From Plantactinospora endophytica (lineage in GTDB: Bacteria; Actinomycetota; Actinomycetes; Mycobacteriales; Micromonosporaceae), in contig NZ_BONW01000003.1 of assembly GCF_016862915.1 (NCBI RefSeq), positions 1 to 64,000 of the forward strand: a stretch of 64,000 bases of DNA. The letters run 5' to 3'. The notes beneath the pieces were generated by a model that had not been told where the DNA came from, did not search any database, and worked only from the letters and a program-made list of their open reading frames with translations. A program made the position numbers and the translations under genes. Positions 1-8,700 of this stretch are shown in pieces (the first letter of the stretch is position 1; each line of letters opens with the position of its first letter).

Positions 1-60
1 TCTGACATGACGACGCTCCTTGGCCGTGGGGCGGAGACAGCGGGCAGACCGTACGACGGG

Positions 61-828
61 TCAGCCCGGACGGGTGGGATCGGGCCGGCCGCCCCGACGA
101 CGGATCGCCGTCGCGGTATTGGCCAGGGTGGACTCGACGTGCCCGAGGTGCCGTCGCATCGCCACCTCGGCGGCGTCCGGGTCCCGAGCGGCGATCGCCT
201 CGACGATCGCGGTGTGCTCCGCGAAGGACTTCGCCGGCCGGTCGGGTACGAGGATGGTGCGGTACTGGAACCGGACGAGCTGGGCCCGCAGCCCGGTGAT
301 CAGCCTGGCCGCGGTCTCGTGCCGGGCCGCCGCGATGATCGCCGCGTGCAGCTTGGCGTTGCCCTCCGAGTAGCCGAGCAGGTCGTCGGAGTCCAGCTTG
401 CGGGCCATCCGGTCGAGCGCCCGGCGGATCATGGCGATTTCCCGGGCGGTGGCGTGCAGTGCCGCCTGCCGCGCGGTTAGCGCCTCCAGCACGGCCCGCA
501 CCTGGAGGATCTCGACCGCCTCCTCCTCGCTGACCAGCCTTACGTGCGCCCCCCGGTTCGGGGTGAGTACCACCAGGCCGTCCTGACCGAGCCGGACCAG
601 CACGGTACGCACGACCGCCCGGGTTACCCCCAGCCGGTTCGCCAGCTCGATCTCGATCAGCCGCTCGTTGGGCATCAGCTCGCCCCGGTAGATCTCCTGC
701 CGGAGTTGGTCGTACGCCTCGTCGGCGGAGCGGGCCGGCGCGCGCCGCCCGGTGGCGGGTGGGTCCGAAGTGGACGGCGCCGCTGGGCGGTCGGCGGGTA
801 CGGGCGGCGGCGGCGTGGAGTCAGTCAT
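61..828 (-). CDS. GntR-family transcriptional regulator, FCD type
   Basis: A 255-residue cytoplasmic DNA-binding regulator. A Pro/Ala-rich N-terminus (1-32) precedes a GntR winged helix at about 35-100, with the helix-turn-helix around ELANRLGVTRAVVRTVL. A helical FCD ligand-binding domain fills 105-235; such domains usually sense small organic acids and lose DNA affinity on binding. The start is the ATG at 826-828, with only a weak GGTGA upstream. It is divergent from the ABC importer genes across about 590 bases, so it probably controls them. The family call is firm; the ligand and the target are inferred. Confidence 0.9.
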   Translation of the reverse strand: MTDSTPPPPVPADRPAAPSTSDPPATGRRAPARSADEAYDQLRQEIYRGELMPNERLIEIELANRLGVTRAVVRTVLVRLGQDGLVVLTPNRGAHVRLVSEEEAVEILQVRAVLEALTARQAALHATAREIAMIRRALDRMARKLDSDDLLGYSEGNAKLHAAIIAAARHETAARLITGLRAQLVRFQYRTILVPDRPAKSFAEHTAIVEAIAARDPDAAEVAMRRHLGHVESTLANTATAIRRRGGRPDPTRPG

Positions 829-1414
829 GATCTGGTCACCGACGGCACCCGTGCCCGGTCGGGAAGGGCGGAAATCTGTCCGAGGTCAGGCGTCGGTCAA
901 CATTTGGGCGATTTCGGCGGGAGCCGCGACGGAATCGATCGGGGCGGTGAGACTGGAGCGTCGGGTCCGCGGGGTCCACCGTGTCGACGGGGATATACAC
1001 GCGTGGGACCTTAGCTGGCGTTTGCCCGCCAACGGAGTAGTCCGCCCGGACAGCACGACCCGGGTCGGTCGGGTCGGCCGAGTGCCGGAACCCCGCCAAC
1101 GCCCAGCTCAGCATCGCTCCCCGCAACATTGCCTCCATGATTATCAACAATGTTGCCGACAGGTTGTCTGCTATGGATGTCGAATGTCAATCGCTGTGAC
1201 CTGCTGATATCCCTGGTGCGGAAAGCGGTTGGCGGTTGGTTGCCAGAATCTTGACCGGATCTTGTCGATGACATATCGGACAGGGCTCATTTACGATTCT
1301 CGACCGAACGAGGGCCGGCGGGCCGGACGTGCGCCGAGGGGTCGCGGCGTGCTGTTTGCGCGGGAGGCGTCGATGCCCGTCCTCGGGTCCGATACCACAT
1401 GCGGGAGGCATTTG
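829..1414. promoter_or_regulatory. Divergent control region between GntR gene and ABC importer
   Basis: 586 bases with no convincing gene. The part nearest the importer (1130-1210) is less GC-rich than its surroundings and should hold its promoter. It contains the inverted repeat GACA-GGT-TGTC at 1158-1168, a plausible half-site arrangement for the neighbouring GntR protein. A clear Shine-Dalgarno GGGAGG lies at 1403-1408, six bases before the ATG at 1415. The operator role is inferred only from position and symmetry. Confidence 0.4.
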
Positions 1415-2434
1415 ATGATCAGACGTTCACGCCTGCTGTCGGCGGCGTTACTGGCGGCGGCGCTGGCGGTGACGAGCGGGTGCAGCGGCGACTCCGGGTC
1501 GGGAGCCGAGGCGTCCAAGAAGGACCCCGACAAGGTCGCCTACATCACCGCCTTCGGGGCGGTCGGCCGCGACGCGTTCGTGTGGGTGGCCAAGGAGAAG
1601 GGCTACTTCGCCGAGGCCGGCATCGAGGTCGACATCCAGAAGGGCGCCGGCAACGCGCCCAACCTGACGGCGCTGAAGTCCAACAAGGTGCAGTTCGCCG
1701 CCCTCGACTTCACCGGTGCGGTGATCCAGTCGGGCAAGGGCGAGTTCACCGACTGGCGGGCCGTCGCCGCCGTACACCAGCAGACGCTGGTCGCGGTGAT
1801 GACCACCAAGGACACCAACATCGCCACCCCGAAGGACCTGGAAGGCAAGACGATGGCCACCGGCAAGGGGTCGGTCACCGAACTGCTCTTCCCGGCGTAC
1901 GCGCGGCTGGCCGGGGTCGACGCCAAGAAGGTGACGATCCAGGGCGTGCAGGCCACCGCGCTGAACGGGCTGATGGCGTCCCGCAAGGTGGACGCGCTCG
2001 GCACCTTCCTGCTCAGCCGTACGGCGCTGGCGAACGCCTCGAAGAAGGAGGTGGTGGTGCTGCCGTACAGCGACTACCTCCGGGACCTGTTCGGCAACGC
2101 GGTGATCACCACTCCCGGCCTGATCGAGAAGAACCCCGAGCTGGTCCGCCGGTTCACCGGTGCGCTGCTGAAGGGGTTGCAGTACTCGATCGAACACCCC
2201 GAGGAGGCCGCGCAGATCCTCAACAAGGCGGAGCCGAGCTACGCCGTACCGTCGGGGGTCGGCGAGATCAAGGCGATGACCCCGTACGTGGCACCGGTCG
2301 GGGGTGCGCCGATCGGCTTCATGGACGAGCAGCGGGTGATGCGGACCATCGCGGTGATGCAGGGCGCCGGCCTGATCCCCGCCGGACTGACCCCGGACAA
2401 GGTCGTCGACTTCAGCTTCGTACCGAAGACCTGA
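1415..2434 (+). CDS. ABC transporter substrate-binding lipoprotein (NMT1/SsuA-like)
   Basis: A 339-residue secreted solute-binding protein. Residues 1-25 are a signal sequence (Arg-rich, then an Ala/Leu core) ending in TSGC, a relaxed lipobox, so it should be lipid-anchored outside the membrane. The remainder matches the NMT1/SsuA/ThiY periplasmic fold: KGYFAEAGIEVDIQKG near the N-terminus is the hallmark segment, followed by the DFTG and KDLEGK blocks. The ATG at 1415 is chosen because it follows GGGAGG and opens directly into the signal peptide; the open frame further upstream is not signal-like. Members bind nitrate, sulfonates, taurine, pyrimidines or aromatic compounds, and the sequence does not tell which. 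It is followed by its permease. Confidence 0.88.
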   Translation: MIRRSRLLSAALLAAALAVTSGCSGDSGSGAEASKKDPDKVAYITAFGAVGRDAFVWVAKEKGYFAEAGIEVDIQKGAGNAPNLTALKSNKVQFAALDFTGAVIQSGKGEFTDWRAVAAVHQQTLVAVMTTKDTNIATPKDLEGKTMATGKGSVTELLFPAYARLAGVDAKKVTIQGVQATALNGLMASRKVDALGTFLLSRTALANASKKEVVVLPYSDYLRDLFGNAVITTPGLIEKNPELVRRFTGALLKGLQYSIEHPEEAAQILNKAEPSYAVPSGVGEIKAMTPYVAPVGGAPIGFMDEQRVMRTIAVMQGAGLIPAGLTPDKVVDFSFVPKT

Positions 2435-2486
2435 CGGCCGGACCGTCCTCGGAGCCGGACAGCACCGAGAGCCGGAACTGAACGGG

Positions 2487-2520
2487 CTGGGGCGGCGGTC
2501 GGTTTCGACCACCGTCCCAG
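2487..2520 (+). terminator. Hairpin between binding-protein and permease genes
   Basis: CTGGGGCGGCGGTCG (2487-2501), a four-base loop, then its complement 2506-2520 with one A-C mismatch and one G-T pair. There is no T-run. In ABC importer operons such a stem often leaves more binding protein than permease by partial termination or by 3'-end protection; that role is inferred here. Confidence 0.45.
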
Positions 2521-2575
2521 CCGCCGTCCTTCGTCCTTCTCCGCCGCCGCCGAGATCCACCGTCCGGAGGACGTG

Positions 2576-3364
2576 ATGACCAGTACCGCGACGAACACCC
2601 GCCCGGCCCGGGCGTGGGCGAACGCCGGGCTGCCCGCGCTGGGCGCGGTGCTGGCGATCGGCCTGTGGTGGCTGACCACCGAGGTCTTCGGCATCTCGTC
2701 GTTCTTCCTGCCGGCACCGCCGGACGTGGTCGACGCGTTCCTCCGGCTACCTGGCTACCTGCTCGCCGAGACCTGGGTGACCCTGCTGGAGACGGTCGTC
2801 GGGTTCGGCATCGCCGGCATCGCCGGGCTGCTCGTCGCCCTGCTGCTGGCGGCGTCCCGGACGGTCGAGCGGATGACCATGCCGCTGATGGCGGCGGTCA
2901 ACGCCGTACCCAAGGTGGCGCTCGCGCCGCTGCTGCTGGTCTGGATGGGGTTCGGCTCGGAACCCAAGATCGTCATGGTGATCCTGGTCTGCTTCTTCCC
3001 GATCGTGGTCTCCGCGATGGCCGGGCTGACCTCGACCCCGACCGACCTGCGCGAGCTGGTGCACTCACTCTCCGCGTCGTGGTGGCAGACCTTCCTCAAG
3101 GTACGGCTCTCCTGGGCGCTGCCGCAGATCTTCGTCGGTCTGAAGGTGGCGATCTCGCTGGCGATCATCGGCGCGATCATCGGCGAGGTGGTCAACCCCG
3201 ACCGTGGGCTCGGCGCGGTCATCGTCAATGCCGGTACCTCCGCCGACACGCCGCTGGCGTTCGCCGCGCTGACCCTGCTGGCGGTAATGGGGGCCGTGCT
3301 CTTCTACCTGGTGGAGGCGGTCGAGCGGCTGCTCGTACCGTGGGCCAGGGCGATCTCGTCGTAG
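2576..3364 (+). CDS. ABC transporter permease (SsuC/TauC-like)
   Basis: A 262-residue integral membrane subunit with about six hydrophobic segments. It carries the BPD_transp_1 domain; the coupling loop around 150-175 (SLSASWWQTFLKVRLSWALPQ) is where an ATPase would dock. The ATG at 2576 is preferred over the GTG at 2573 because GGAGG at 2566-2570 is better spaced. It lies 141 bases after the binding protein with a hairpin between. No ATPase gene follows: the next gene is a cold-shock protein. The ATPase must lie beyond the left edge, be shared with another importer, or be missing. Confidence 0.88.
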   Translation: MTSTATNTRPARAWANAGLPALGAVLAIGLWWLTTEVFGISSFFLPAPPDVVDAFLRLPGYLLAETWVTLLETVVGFGIAGIAGLLVALLLAASRTVERMTMPLMAAVNAVPKVALAPLLLVWMGFGSEPKIVMVILVCFFPIVVSAMAGLTSTPTDLRELVHSLSASWWQTFLKVRLSWALPQIFVGLKVAISLAIIGAIIGEVVNPDRGLGAVIVNAGTSADTPLAFAALTLLAVMGAVLFYLVEAVERLLVPWARAISS

Positions 3365-3573
3365 CCGGAACCGCCCGTCGACCCCTGCCCCGCCGCCCGC
3401 CCGGATCGCCGCCCGCCAGGATCGCGGGCCGCCCCGATTCGCGGGGCTGCCCGAGTACGGTGTCGCTCGCTAGTGTTGCCGGGGCGGCTCCGACCGGTCC
3501 GGCAGGTGTCGCCGGGGCGGGTGCACCGGGGCGGCCCGGCGCGCTGGTGGTTGGTCGTTCGAGGGGACGAGCG

Positions 3574-3987
3574 GTGGTGGTTGGTGTGGTGTCGGGAAAG
3601 TTGCTCAGGTTCGACGAGGTACGCGGTTACGGGTTCATCGCCCCCGACAGCGGAGGTGAGGACGTCTTCGTGCACGCCAACGACTTCGGCGACGACAAGC
3701 ATCTGATCCAGCCGGGGATGCGGCTGGAGTACGAGGTCGAGCAGGGCGAGCGGGGACTGAAGGCGGCCACCGTCACGATTGTCGACCGGCCGGCCGTCAA
3801 GCCGCGACCGGTCCGGGCGGCCGGCGAGGACGACGGGCTGTGCGACGTGCTCTCCGGTGCCGAGTTCAGTGGCGAGGTCACCGAGCTACTGATCGAGAAG
3901 GTGCCGTCGCTTACCGGCGCCCAGATCGGGGTGATCCGGCAGCAGCTCGTCGGTCTGGCCCGGTCGCACGGCTGGGTCGAGCCCTGA
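3574..3987 (+). CDS. Cold-shock domain protein with C-terminal extension
   Basis: A 137-residue cytoplasmic nucleic-acid-binding protein. Residues about 5-65 are a cold-shock OB fold: KLLRFDEVRGYGFIAP contains an RNP1-like GYGFI and EDVFVHAND is RNP2. Classical CspA proteins stop at about 67 residues. Here a further 65-70 residues follow (CDVLSGAEFSGEVTELL, then a helical segment to WVEP), giving a two-domain form common in actinomycetes. The GTG at 3574 is chosen for the GAGGGG seven bases upstream; a few alternative GTGs follow closely. It probably binds single-stranded RNA or DNA. The role of the tail is unknown. Confidence 0.85.
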   Translation: MVVGVVSGKLLRFDEVRGYGFIAPDSGGEDVFVHANDFGDDKHLIQPGMRLEYEVEQGERGLKAATVTIVDRPAVKPRPVRAAGEDDGLCDVLSGAEFSGEVTELLIEKVPSLTGAQIGVIRQQLVGLARSHGWVEP

Positions 3988-4064
3988 CCCGTCGCACCCG
4001 GAGCCGTGGCGGGCCGGGCCGTCGGGTGCGGGGTCGGGCCGGCCGGTCCGGCGGTCCGGGCCGG

Positions 4065-4079
4065 TAGGATCGGCCGGTG
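4065..4079 (+). promoter_or_regulatory. -10 box and leaderless start of the metallophosphoesterase
   Basis: TAGGAT at 4065-4070 sits six bases before the GTG start at 4077, and there is no purine-rich ribosome binding site. This spacing puts the transcription start at or next to the start codon, as in leaderless actinobacterial mRNAs. Confidence 0.5.
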
Positions 4080-4949
4080 GCCACCTCCCGTCCCGGCGGC
4101 GATCTGCTGGCCGTCAGCGACCTGCACGTCGGATACGCCGAGAACCGGAAGCTGGTCGAGAGCTACCGGCCGGGCTCGGATGACGACTGGCTGCTGGTCG
4201 CCGGTGACGTCGGTGAGCGGGTCGAGGACGTCTACTGGGCGCTGCGGCTGCTGAAGGAGCGCTTCCGCACGGTGGTCTGGGTGCCGGGCAACCACGAGCT
4301 GTGGACGCCCCGCCAGGACACCGTCCAACTGCGCGGCGTCGCCCGGTACGAGTTGCTGGTGGAGGTGTGCCGGCGGATCGGCGTACTCACCCCGGAGGAT
4401 CCCTATCCGGTCTGGACCGGGGCGGGCGGCCCGGTCACGGTGGTGCCGCTCTTCCTGCTCTACGACTACACGTTCCGGCCGGAGGGTGCCAGCACCAAGG
4501 AGGCCGCGCTCGCCATGGCCCACGAGAGCGGCGTGGTCTGCACCGACGAGTACTTCCTGCACCCGGATCCGTACCCGAGCCGTGAGGACTGGTGCGCCGC
4601 CCGGCTGGAGCTGACCGAGCGCCGGCTGGCCGAACTCGCCCCGGGCACCCGTACGGTGCTGGTCAACCACTTTCCGCTGGTCCGGGAGGTGACCGACATT
4701 CTCCGCTATCCGGTCTTCGCGCAGTGGTGCGGCACCGTGCACACCGCCGACTGGCACCGGCGCTACCACGCCGCCGCCGTGGTCTACGGGCACCTGCACA
4801 TCCCCAGGGTGAACTGGTTCGACGGGGTCCGCTTCGAGGAGGTGTCGCTCGGCTATCCGCGCGAGTGGCAGGAGCGGACCAACCCGCCGCGCGGACCCCG
4901 GCCGATCCTGCCGACCGGGGCGGAGACCGAGGCCCACCGTTTCCGTTGA
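4077..4949 (+). CDS. Calcineurin-like metallophosphoesterase
   Basis: A 290-residue cytoplasmic hydrolase with the dimetal phosphoesterase motifs in order: D15-x-H17 (VSDLHVGY), G-D44 (VAGDVGE), GNHE at 71-74, a histidine in VNHFP, and GHLH near 240. These residues hold two metal ions and attack phosphomonoesters or diesters. The substrate is unknown; many actinomycetes encode this subfamily, sometimes beside phosphopantetheinyl transferase genes, but none is present here. The start is a leaderless GTG. It converges on a methyltransferase gene 43 bases away. Confidence 0.87.
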   Translation: MATSRPGGDLLAVSDLHVGYAENRKLVESYRPGSDDDWLLVAGDVGERVEDVYWALRLLKERFRTVVWVPGNHELWTPRQDTVQLRGVARYELLVEVCRRIGVLTPEDPYPVWTGAGGPVTVVPLFLLYDYTFRPEGASTKEAALAMAHESGVVCTDEYFLHPDPYPSREDWCAARLELTERRLAELAPGTRTVLVNHFPLVREVTDILRYPVFAQWCGTVHTADWHRRYHAAAVVYGHLHIPRVNWFDGVRFEEVSLGYPREWQERTNPPRGPRPILPTGAETEAHRFR

Positions 4950-4992
4950 GCCGCGCGTCCGCCGGACCGGACCCGGTCGGGGCGTACGCGGG

Positions 4993-5859
4993 TCAGTCGG
5001 TGTGGTCGGGGCGCTCGACGCGGCGCATCCAGAACGCGCCGGTCGGCAGGCCCCGGAGTTCGTCCGGCACCGCGTCCGGGTGGCGGGACCACAGCCACGA
5101 GGTGAAGAGCAGCACCTGCCACGCCGCGTTGTCGGTGAGGAAGGCCCGGAGCAGGTAGACCTCGGTCCAGTCCCGGCCCTCCCGGAGCCACCGCTCCGGA
5201 TATTCGAAGGGCCAGTGGATGTCGTGGATGTGCACGATCACACCCGGGCGCAGTGTGGGCAGTACGTGCAGGAGTAGCCAGACGACGTCCGAGCCGGCCT
5301 TGGCGACGTGCGTCGAGTCGATCAGCAGGATGTCGCCGGAGTCGAGCCTGGCGAAGGTGGACAGGTCGACGTCCTGGACCCGGCGCTGGCACAGCTCGAC
5401 CCGGTCACCGGGGCGCAGCCGGGACCGCAGCCGCTCCGGGTGCGGCTCGACGCAGGTGATCCGAAGCTCCGGCAGGTAGCGGTCGGCGACGTCGAGGGCG
5501 ACCGCGGTGGAGTATCCGGAGCCGACCTCGATCAGCCGGGCCGGCCGGTGGTGCCGGAGCATCGCGTGCAGTACGGCGGCGTCGGCGCGGCCGTACATGC
5601 CGTTGTGGTCGTGCCAGCGGTCGCTGGGCAGTTCCCGCATGAACGGACCGAGTTCGGCGGCCAGCCGGAGCTGCTCCGGCTCGCGCAGGTCCACGCCGAC
5701 CGGTGCCAGGTCGCGCCAGCCGACCGCCGTACTCCGGTCTGCAGGCGAGGTGGCCGGCGAGTAGAAGTGTCCGGGTTTCACGTACGGCGGTGTGCTGAGG
5801 GCGGCGCTGATCCCCCGGGCACGCCGGATGACCTGCGTCTGGAACTCTCCAACAGCCAT
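4993..5859 (-). CDS. SAM-dependent methyltransferase (Methyltransf_24-like)
   Basis: A 288-residue class I methyltransferase. Motif I is EVGSGYST at 111-118, and an acidic residue in CVEPHP ends the next strand. Late strands carry ILLIDSTHVAK and VIVHIHDIHWP. Small O-methyltransferases of the Methyltransf_24 family, often linked to sugar or macrolide tailoring, share this layout. About 80 residues precede the fold, including a repeated RARG/Pro-rich start. No sugar or natural-product genes surround it, so the substrate is unknown. It is divergent from the hemerythrin gene across 122 bases, where promoters of both should lie. Confidence 0.8.
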   Translation of the reverse strand: MAVGEFQTQVIRRARGISAALSTPPYVKPGHFYSPATSPADRSTAVGWRDLAPVGVDLREPEQLRLAAELGPFMRELPSDRWHDHNGMYGRADAAVLHAMLRHHRPARLIEVGSGYSTAVALDVADRYLPELRITCVEPHPERLRSRLRPGDRVELCQRRVQDVDLSTFARLDSGDILLIDSTHVAKAGSDVVWLLLHVLPTLRPGVIVHIHDIHWPFEYPERWLREGRDWTEVYLLRAFLTDNAAWQVLLFTSWLWSRHPDAVPDELRGLPTGAFWMRRVERPDHTD

Positions 5860-5981
5860 GCGGGGAATTCTGTCCTTTATCGCGATACTTTCGCTAGTAG
5901 CCCGTGAAATCGGAGATTCCGTGCCTATCGGACGAACTGCGAATTGATCAAGTGCGAACTGATCGAGGAGGTCAGACCACC

Positions 5982-6482
5982 ATGGACGACATCACCGCGC
6001 TGATCCTGGACGACCATGCCGCGTTCCGTCGGGGATTCGCCCGGCTCGACGACGCCCGGGACGAGGCGGAACTTCGGGCGGTCTGGGAACCGCTGGCGCT
6101 GCACCTCGACATCCACGCTGAGGCGGAGGAGGCGATCCTCTACCCGTACCTGGTGCGGCACGGGGGCGACGACGCGAGCGAGGAGACCGACGACGCGATC
6201 GGCGACCACAACAAGATCCGGGACGCGATCGCCGAGTCGAAACGGCACGTACCCGGCACCGACGGCTGGTGGGCGGCGATCTGGCAGGCCCGGCGGGAGA
6301 ACAGCGAGCACCTGGCCGAGGAGGAGGACGGTGCGCTGGCCGACTTCCGGCGGCACGCCTCCACCGAACTGCGGGCCGAACTCGGCGCCCGTTGGCTCAC
6401 CTTCTACGGCGAGCACCCCGGCGGGCGGAACCTGACCTTCCAGGACAAGGACCCGAAGGCCTACGTCGAGGAGCACCGCTGA
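5982..6482 (+). CDS. Hemerythrin-domain protein
   Basis: A 166-residue cytoplasmic four-helix bundle. The diiron ligands are visible as DDH (residues 10-12), HLDIHAEAEE (about 46-55), DHNKIRD (about 80) and SEHLAEEE (about 112): the H...HxxxE...H...HxxxE pattern of hemerythrin/HHE proteins. Actinobacterial members bind oxygen or sense redox or nitrosative stress. The ATG at 5982 is chosen for the GGAGG just upstream. The C-terminus ends with an acidic/lysine tail. It is followed 58 bases later by a two-component system, with no clear functional link. Confidence 0.85.
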   Translation: MDDITALILDDHAAFRRGFARLDDARDEAELRAVWEPLALHLDIHAEAEEAILYPYLVRHGGDDASEETDDAIGDHNKIRDAIAESKRHVPGTDGWWAAIWQARRENSEHLAEEEDGALADFRRHASTELRAELGARWLTFYGEHPGGRNLTFQDKDPKAYVEEHR

Positions 6483-6540
6483 GCGGAGTCCCCGATCCAC
6501 CGGGACCGGCGGCAGGGCGGCGGCGAGGCAGAATGGCGGG

Positions 6541-7977
6541 GTGACGCTGCGGGCCGTACTGGCACCGCTGACCAGCGGGACGACCTACCGACGAGGGGTG
6601 TTCCTGCTGCTCGGCGGAGTGCTGCTGCTGCCGTACCTGCTGCTGGTGACGGTCTTCGCCGAGATGCTGCGGGATTCCGAGCTACCCCGGTCGGCCGTCC
6701 TGGTGCTGCTGGCGGTGACGGCGGTGATCGCCGCCCTGCCGCTCTTCCTGCGCGGCGCCCGGGCCCTGGAGATCGCCGCCGCCCGTGCCCTGCTCGGGGT
6801 CGAACTGCCCGAGCCGGCCGTCGGCGCCGCCGTCGACCGGGAGACCCGGCTCCGTTCCGCGCTCTGGATCGCCATCCACCTGATCTCCGGCGGCCTGGTC
6901 GGGTTCGCGCTGATCGCGGCCCTGCCGATGGCCCTGGTCTTCCTCCTCGCACAGGTCGGCGTCGGCACCGAGGCGCTCGCCGGCCTGCGGCTGGGCCCGC
7001 TCGACGAGTCCCACCAGGGCTGGCTCAGCCTGGTCGGGATCGGCATGCTGATGCTGCTCGGCTACGCCGTCGCCGGGCTGGGCGCGCTGGCCGGGCTGAT
7101 GGCGCCGGTACTGCTCGGCCCGTCGCAGACCGAACGGATCGCCGCGCTGGAACGGCAGGCCGGCCGGCTCGCCGAACGCAACCGGCTGGCCCGGGAACTG
7201 CACGACTCGGTCGGACACGCGCTGACCGTCGCCACCCTCCAGGCGGCAGCCGCAGGGGAACTGCTGGACACCGACCGGGAGTTCGTCCGGCGGGCGCTGC
7301 GGGCGATCGAGGAGACCGGCCGGGCGGCCATGGCCGACCTGGACCACGTACTCGGGCTGCTCCGCGAGGGTGACGCCGAACGGTCCGGCACCGGTGACGG
7401 ATCTGTCGGCGGGACGCTGTCGGGGGACGGCGGGCGGGCGCCGCAGCGTACCCTCGACGAACTGGACCGGCTGGTGGCCGACACCCGGGCGACGGGCCTG
7501 GCGGTCACCGTCGAGCTGGCCGGCGACCTCGGCGCGGTGCCGGCGGTGGTGGCCCGGGAGGGCTACCGGATCGTCCAGGAGGGACTGACCAACGCGGCCC
7601 GGTACGCGGGCCGACGCCCGGTGACGCTGCGCGTCGCGGCCGGCGCCGACGCCCTGGAGATCGAGTTGGTCAACGCGACCGGCGAACCGTCCGGTGCGGC
7701 CCGGGGCCGACCCGGTCCGGGGCGTTCGCCGGGGCAGCGGCAGGGACGCGGCCTGGCCGGCATCCGGGAGCGGGCCGTCCTGCTCGGCGGCCGGGTCACC
7801 GCCGGCCCCGAGGACGGCAACTGGCGGCTCGCGGTGTGGCTGCCGACCACGACGGTGGAGGGGACGTCTCGGGCGGTGGTCGCCGGGCCGGGCGCGGTGG
7901 TGGACGGGGCGCCTCGGGCGGTGGCCGGGCCGGGCGCGGTGGTGGAACAGCGACGGGGAACGGAGCGGACATCATGA
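6541..7977 (+). CDS. Two-component sensor histidine kinase (NarL-type partner)
   Basis: A 478-residue membrane kinase. Hydrophobic segments at about 20-40, 55-75, 100-130 and 160-195 form the membrane sensor region, with no sizeable outer domain. HisKA_3 dimerisation follows, with the phosphorylated histidine H221 in RELHDSVGH, then a HATPase_c domain from about 340 with EGLTNAARYA and GRGLAGIRERA boxes. A low-complexity Gly/Ala/Val tail (about 440-478) contains a near repeat of PGAVV. The GTG start lies six bases after CAGAAT, possibly leaderless. Its stop overlaps the response-regulator start (ATGA), so the pair is translationally coupled. The stimulus is unknown. Confidence 0.88.
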   Translation: MTLRAVLAPLTSGTTYRRGVFLLLGGVLLLPYLLLVTVFAEMLRDSELPRSAVLVLLAVTAVIAALPLFLRGARALEIAAARALLGVELPEPAVGAAVDRETRLRSALWIAIHLISGGLVGFALIAALPMALVFLLAQVGVGTEALAGLRLGPLDESHQGWLSLVGIGMLMLLGYAVAGLGALAGLMAPVLLGPSQTERIAALERQAGRLAERNRLARELHDSVGHALTVATLQAAAAGELLDTDREFVRRALRAIEETGRAAMADLDHVLGLLREGDAERSGTGDGSVGGTLSGDGGRAPQRTLDELDRLVADTRATGLAVTVELAGDLGAVPAVVAREGYRIVQEGLTNAARYAGRRPVTLRVAAGADALEIELVNATGEPSGAARGRPGPGRSPGQRQGRGLAGIRERAVLLGGRVTAGPEDGNWRLAVWLPTTTVEGTSRAVVAGPGAVVDGAPRAVAGPGAVVEQRRGTERTS

Positions 7978-8633
7978 CCATCGGCGTGCTGGTCGTCGAC
8001 GACGAGGAACTGATCCGGGTCGGGCTGCGGGCGATCATCGACGCGCAGCCGGACCTGACCGTCGTCGGCGAGGCCGCCGACGGGGCCGAGGTGCCGCCGT
8101 TGGTCGCCAAGCTGCGGCCCGACGTGGTGCTGATGGACGTCCGGATGCCCGCCATCGACGGCATCCAGGCGACCCGGCACCTGCTCGCCACGTCGGCCGA
8201 CCCGCCCCGGATCCTGGTGGTCACCACGTTCGAGAACGACGAGTACGTCTACCAGGCGCTCCGCGCCGGCGCGCACGGCTTCCTGCTCAAACGGGCCCGA
8301 CCGGCCGAGGTGCTGGACGCGATCCGGGTGGTGGCCCGGGGCGAGTCGCTGCTCTTCCCGGCGGCGATACGTCGACTCGTGGCGGCGTACGCGCCCGGGC
8401 CGACCGGGGACGGGCTGAGTCGGGCCCGGCTGACCGACCGGGAGGGGGAGGTGCTGCGGCTGATGGCCGCCGGCCTCTCCAACTCGGAGATCGCCGCCGA
8501 ACTGGTGCTCGGCGTCGAGACCGTGAAGACGCACGTCGGCAACGTACTGGCCAAGCTCGGGGCACGGGACCGCACCCAGGCCGTGATCGCCGCCTACGAG
8601 GCGGGGTTCGTGGTGCCGTCCCCGAACGGCTGA
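7974..8633 (+). CDS. NarL/LuxR-family response regulator
   Basis: A 219-residue cytoplasmic transcription factor. The receiver domain (1-120) has the acidic pocket DDEE at 9-12, phospho-acceptor D55 in VLMDVRMP, the conserved TT switch at about 85 and the lysine at about 106. A GerE/LuxR helix-turn-helix fills about 150-210 (LTDREGEVLRLMAAGLSN). It overlaps the kinase gene by four bases. The downstream sigma factor begins only 67 bases later and could be a target; no operator is recognisable. Confidence 0.92.
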   Translation: MTIGVLVVDDEELIRVGLRAIIDAQPDLTVVGEAADGAEVPPLVAKLRPDVVLMDVRMPAIDGIQATRHLLATSADPPRILVVTTFENDEYVYQALRAGAHGFLLKRARPAEVLDAIRVVARGESLLFPAAIRRLVAAYAPGPTGDGLSRARLTDREGEVLRLMAAGLSNSEIAAELVLGVETVKTHVGNVLAKLGARDRTQAVIAAYEAGFVVPSPNG

Positions 8634-8700
8634 GAATTCCTCGGACATCCGGGCAACCTGTTCCGTCGTCGCCGCGCACCTATCCGGTGAGAGGAGCGGG

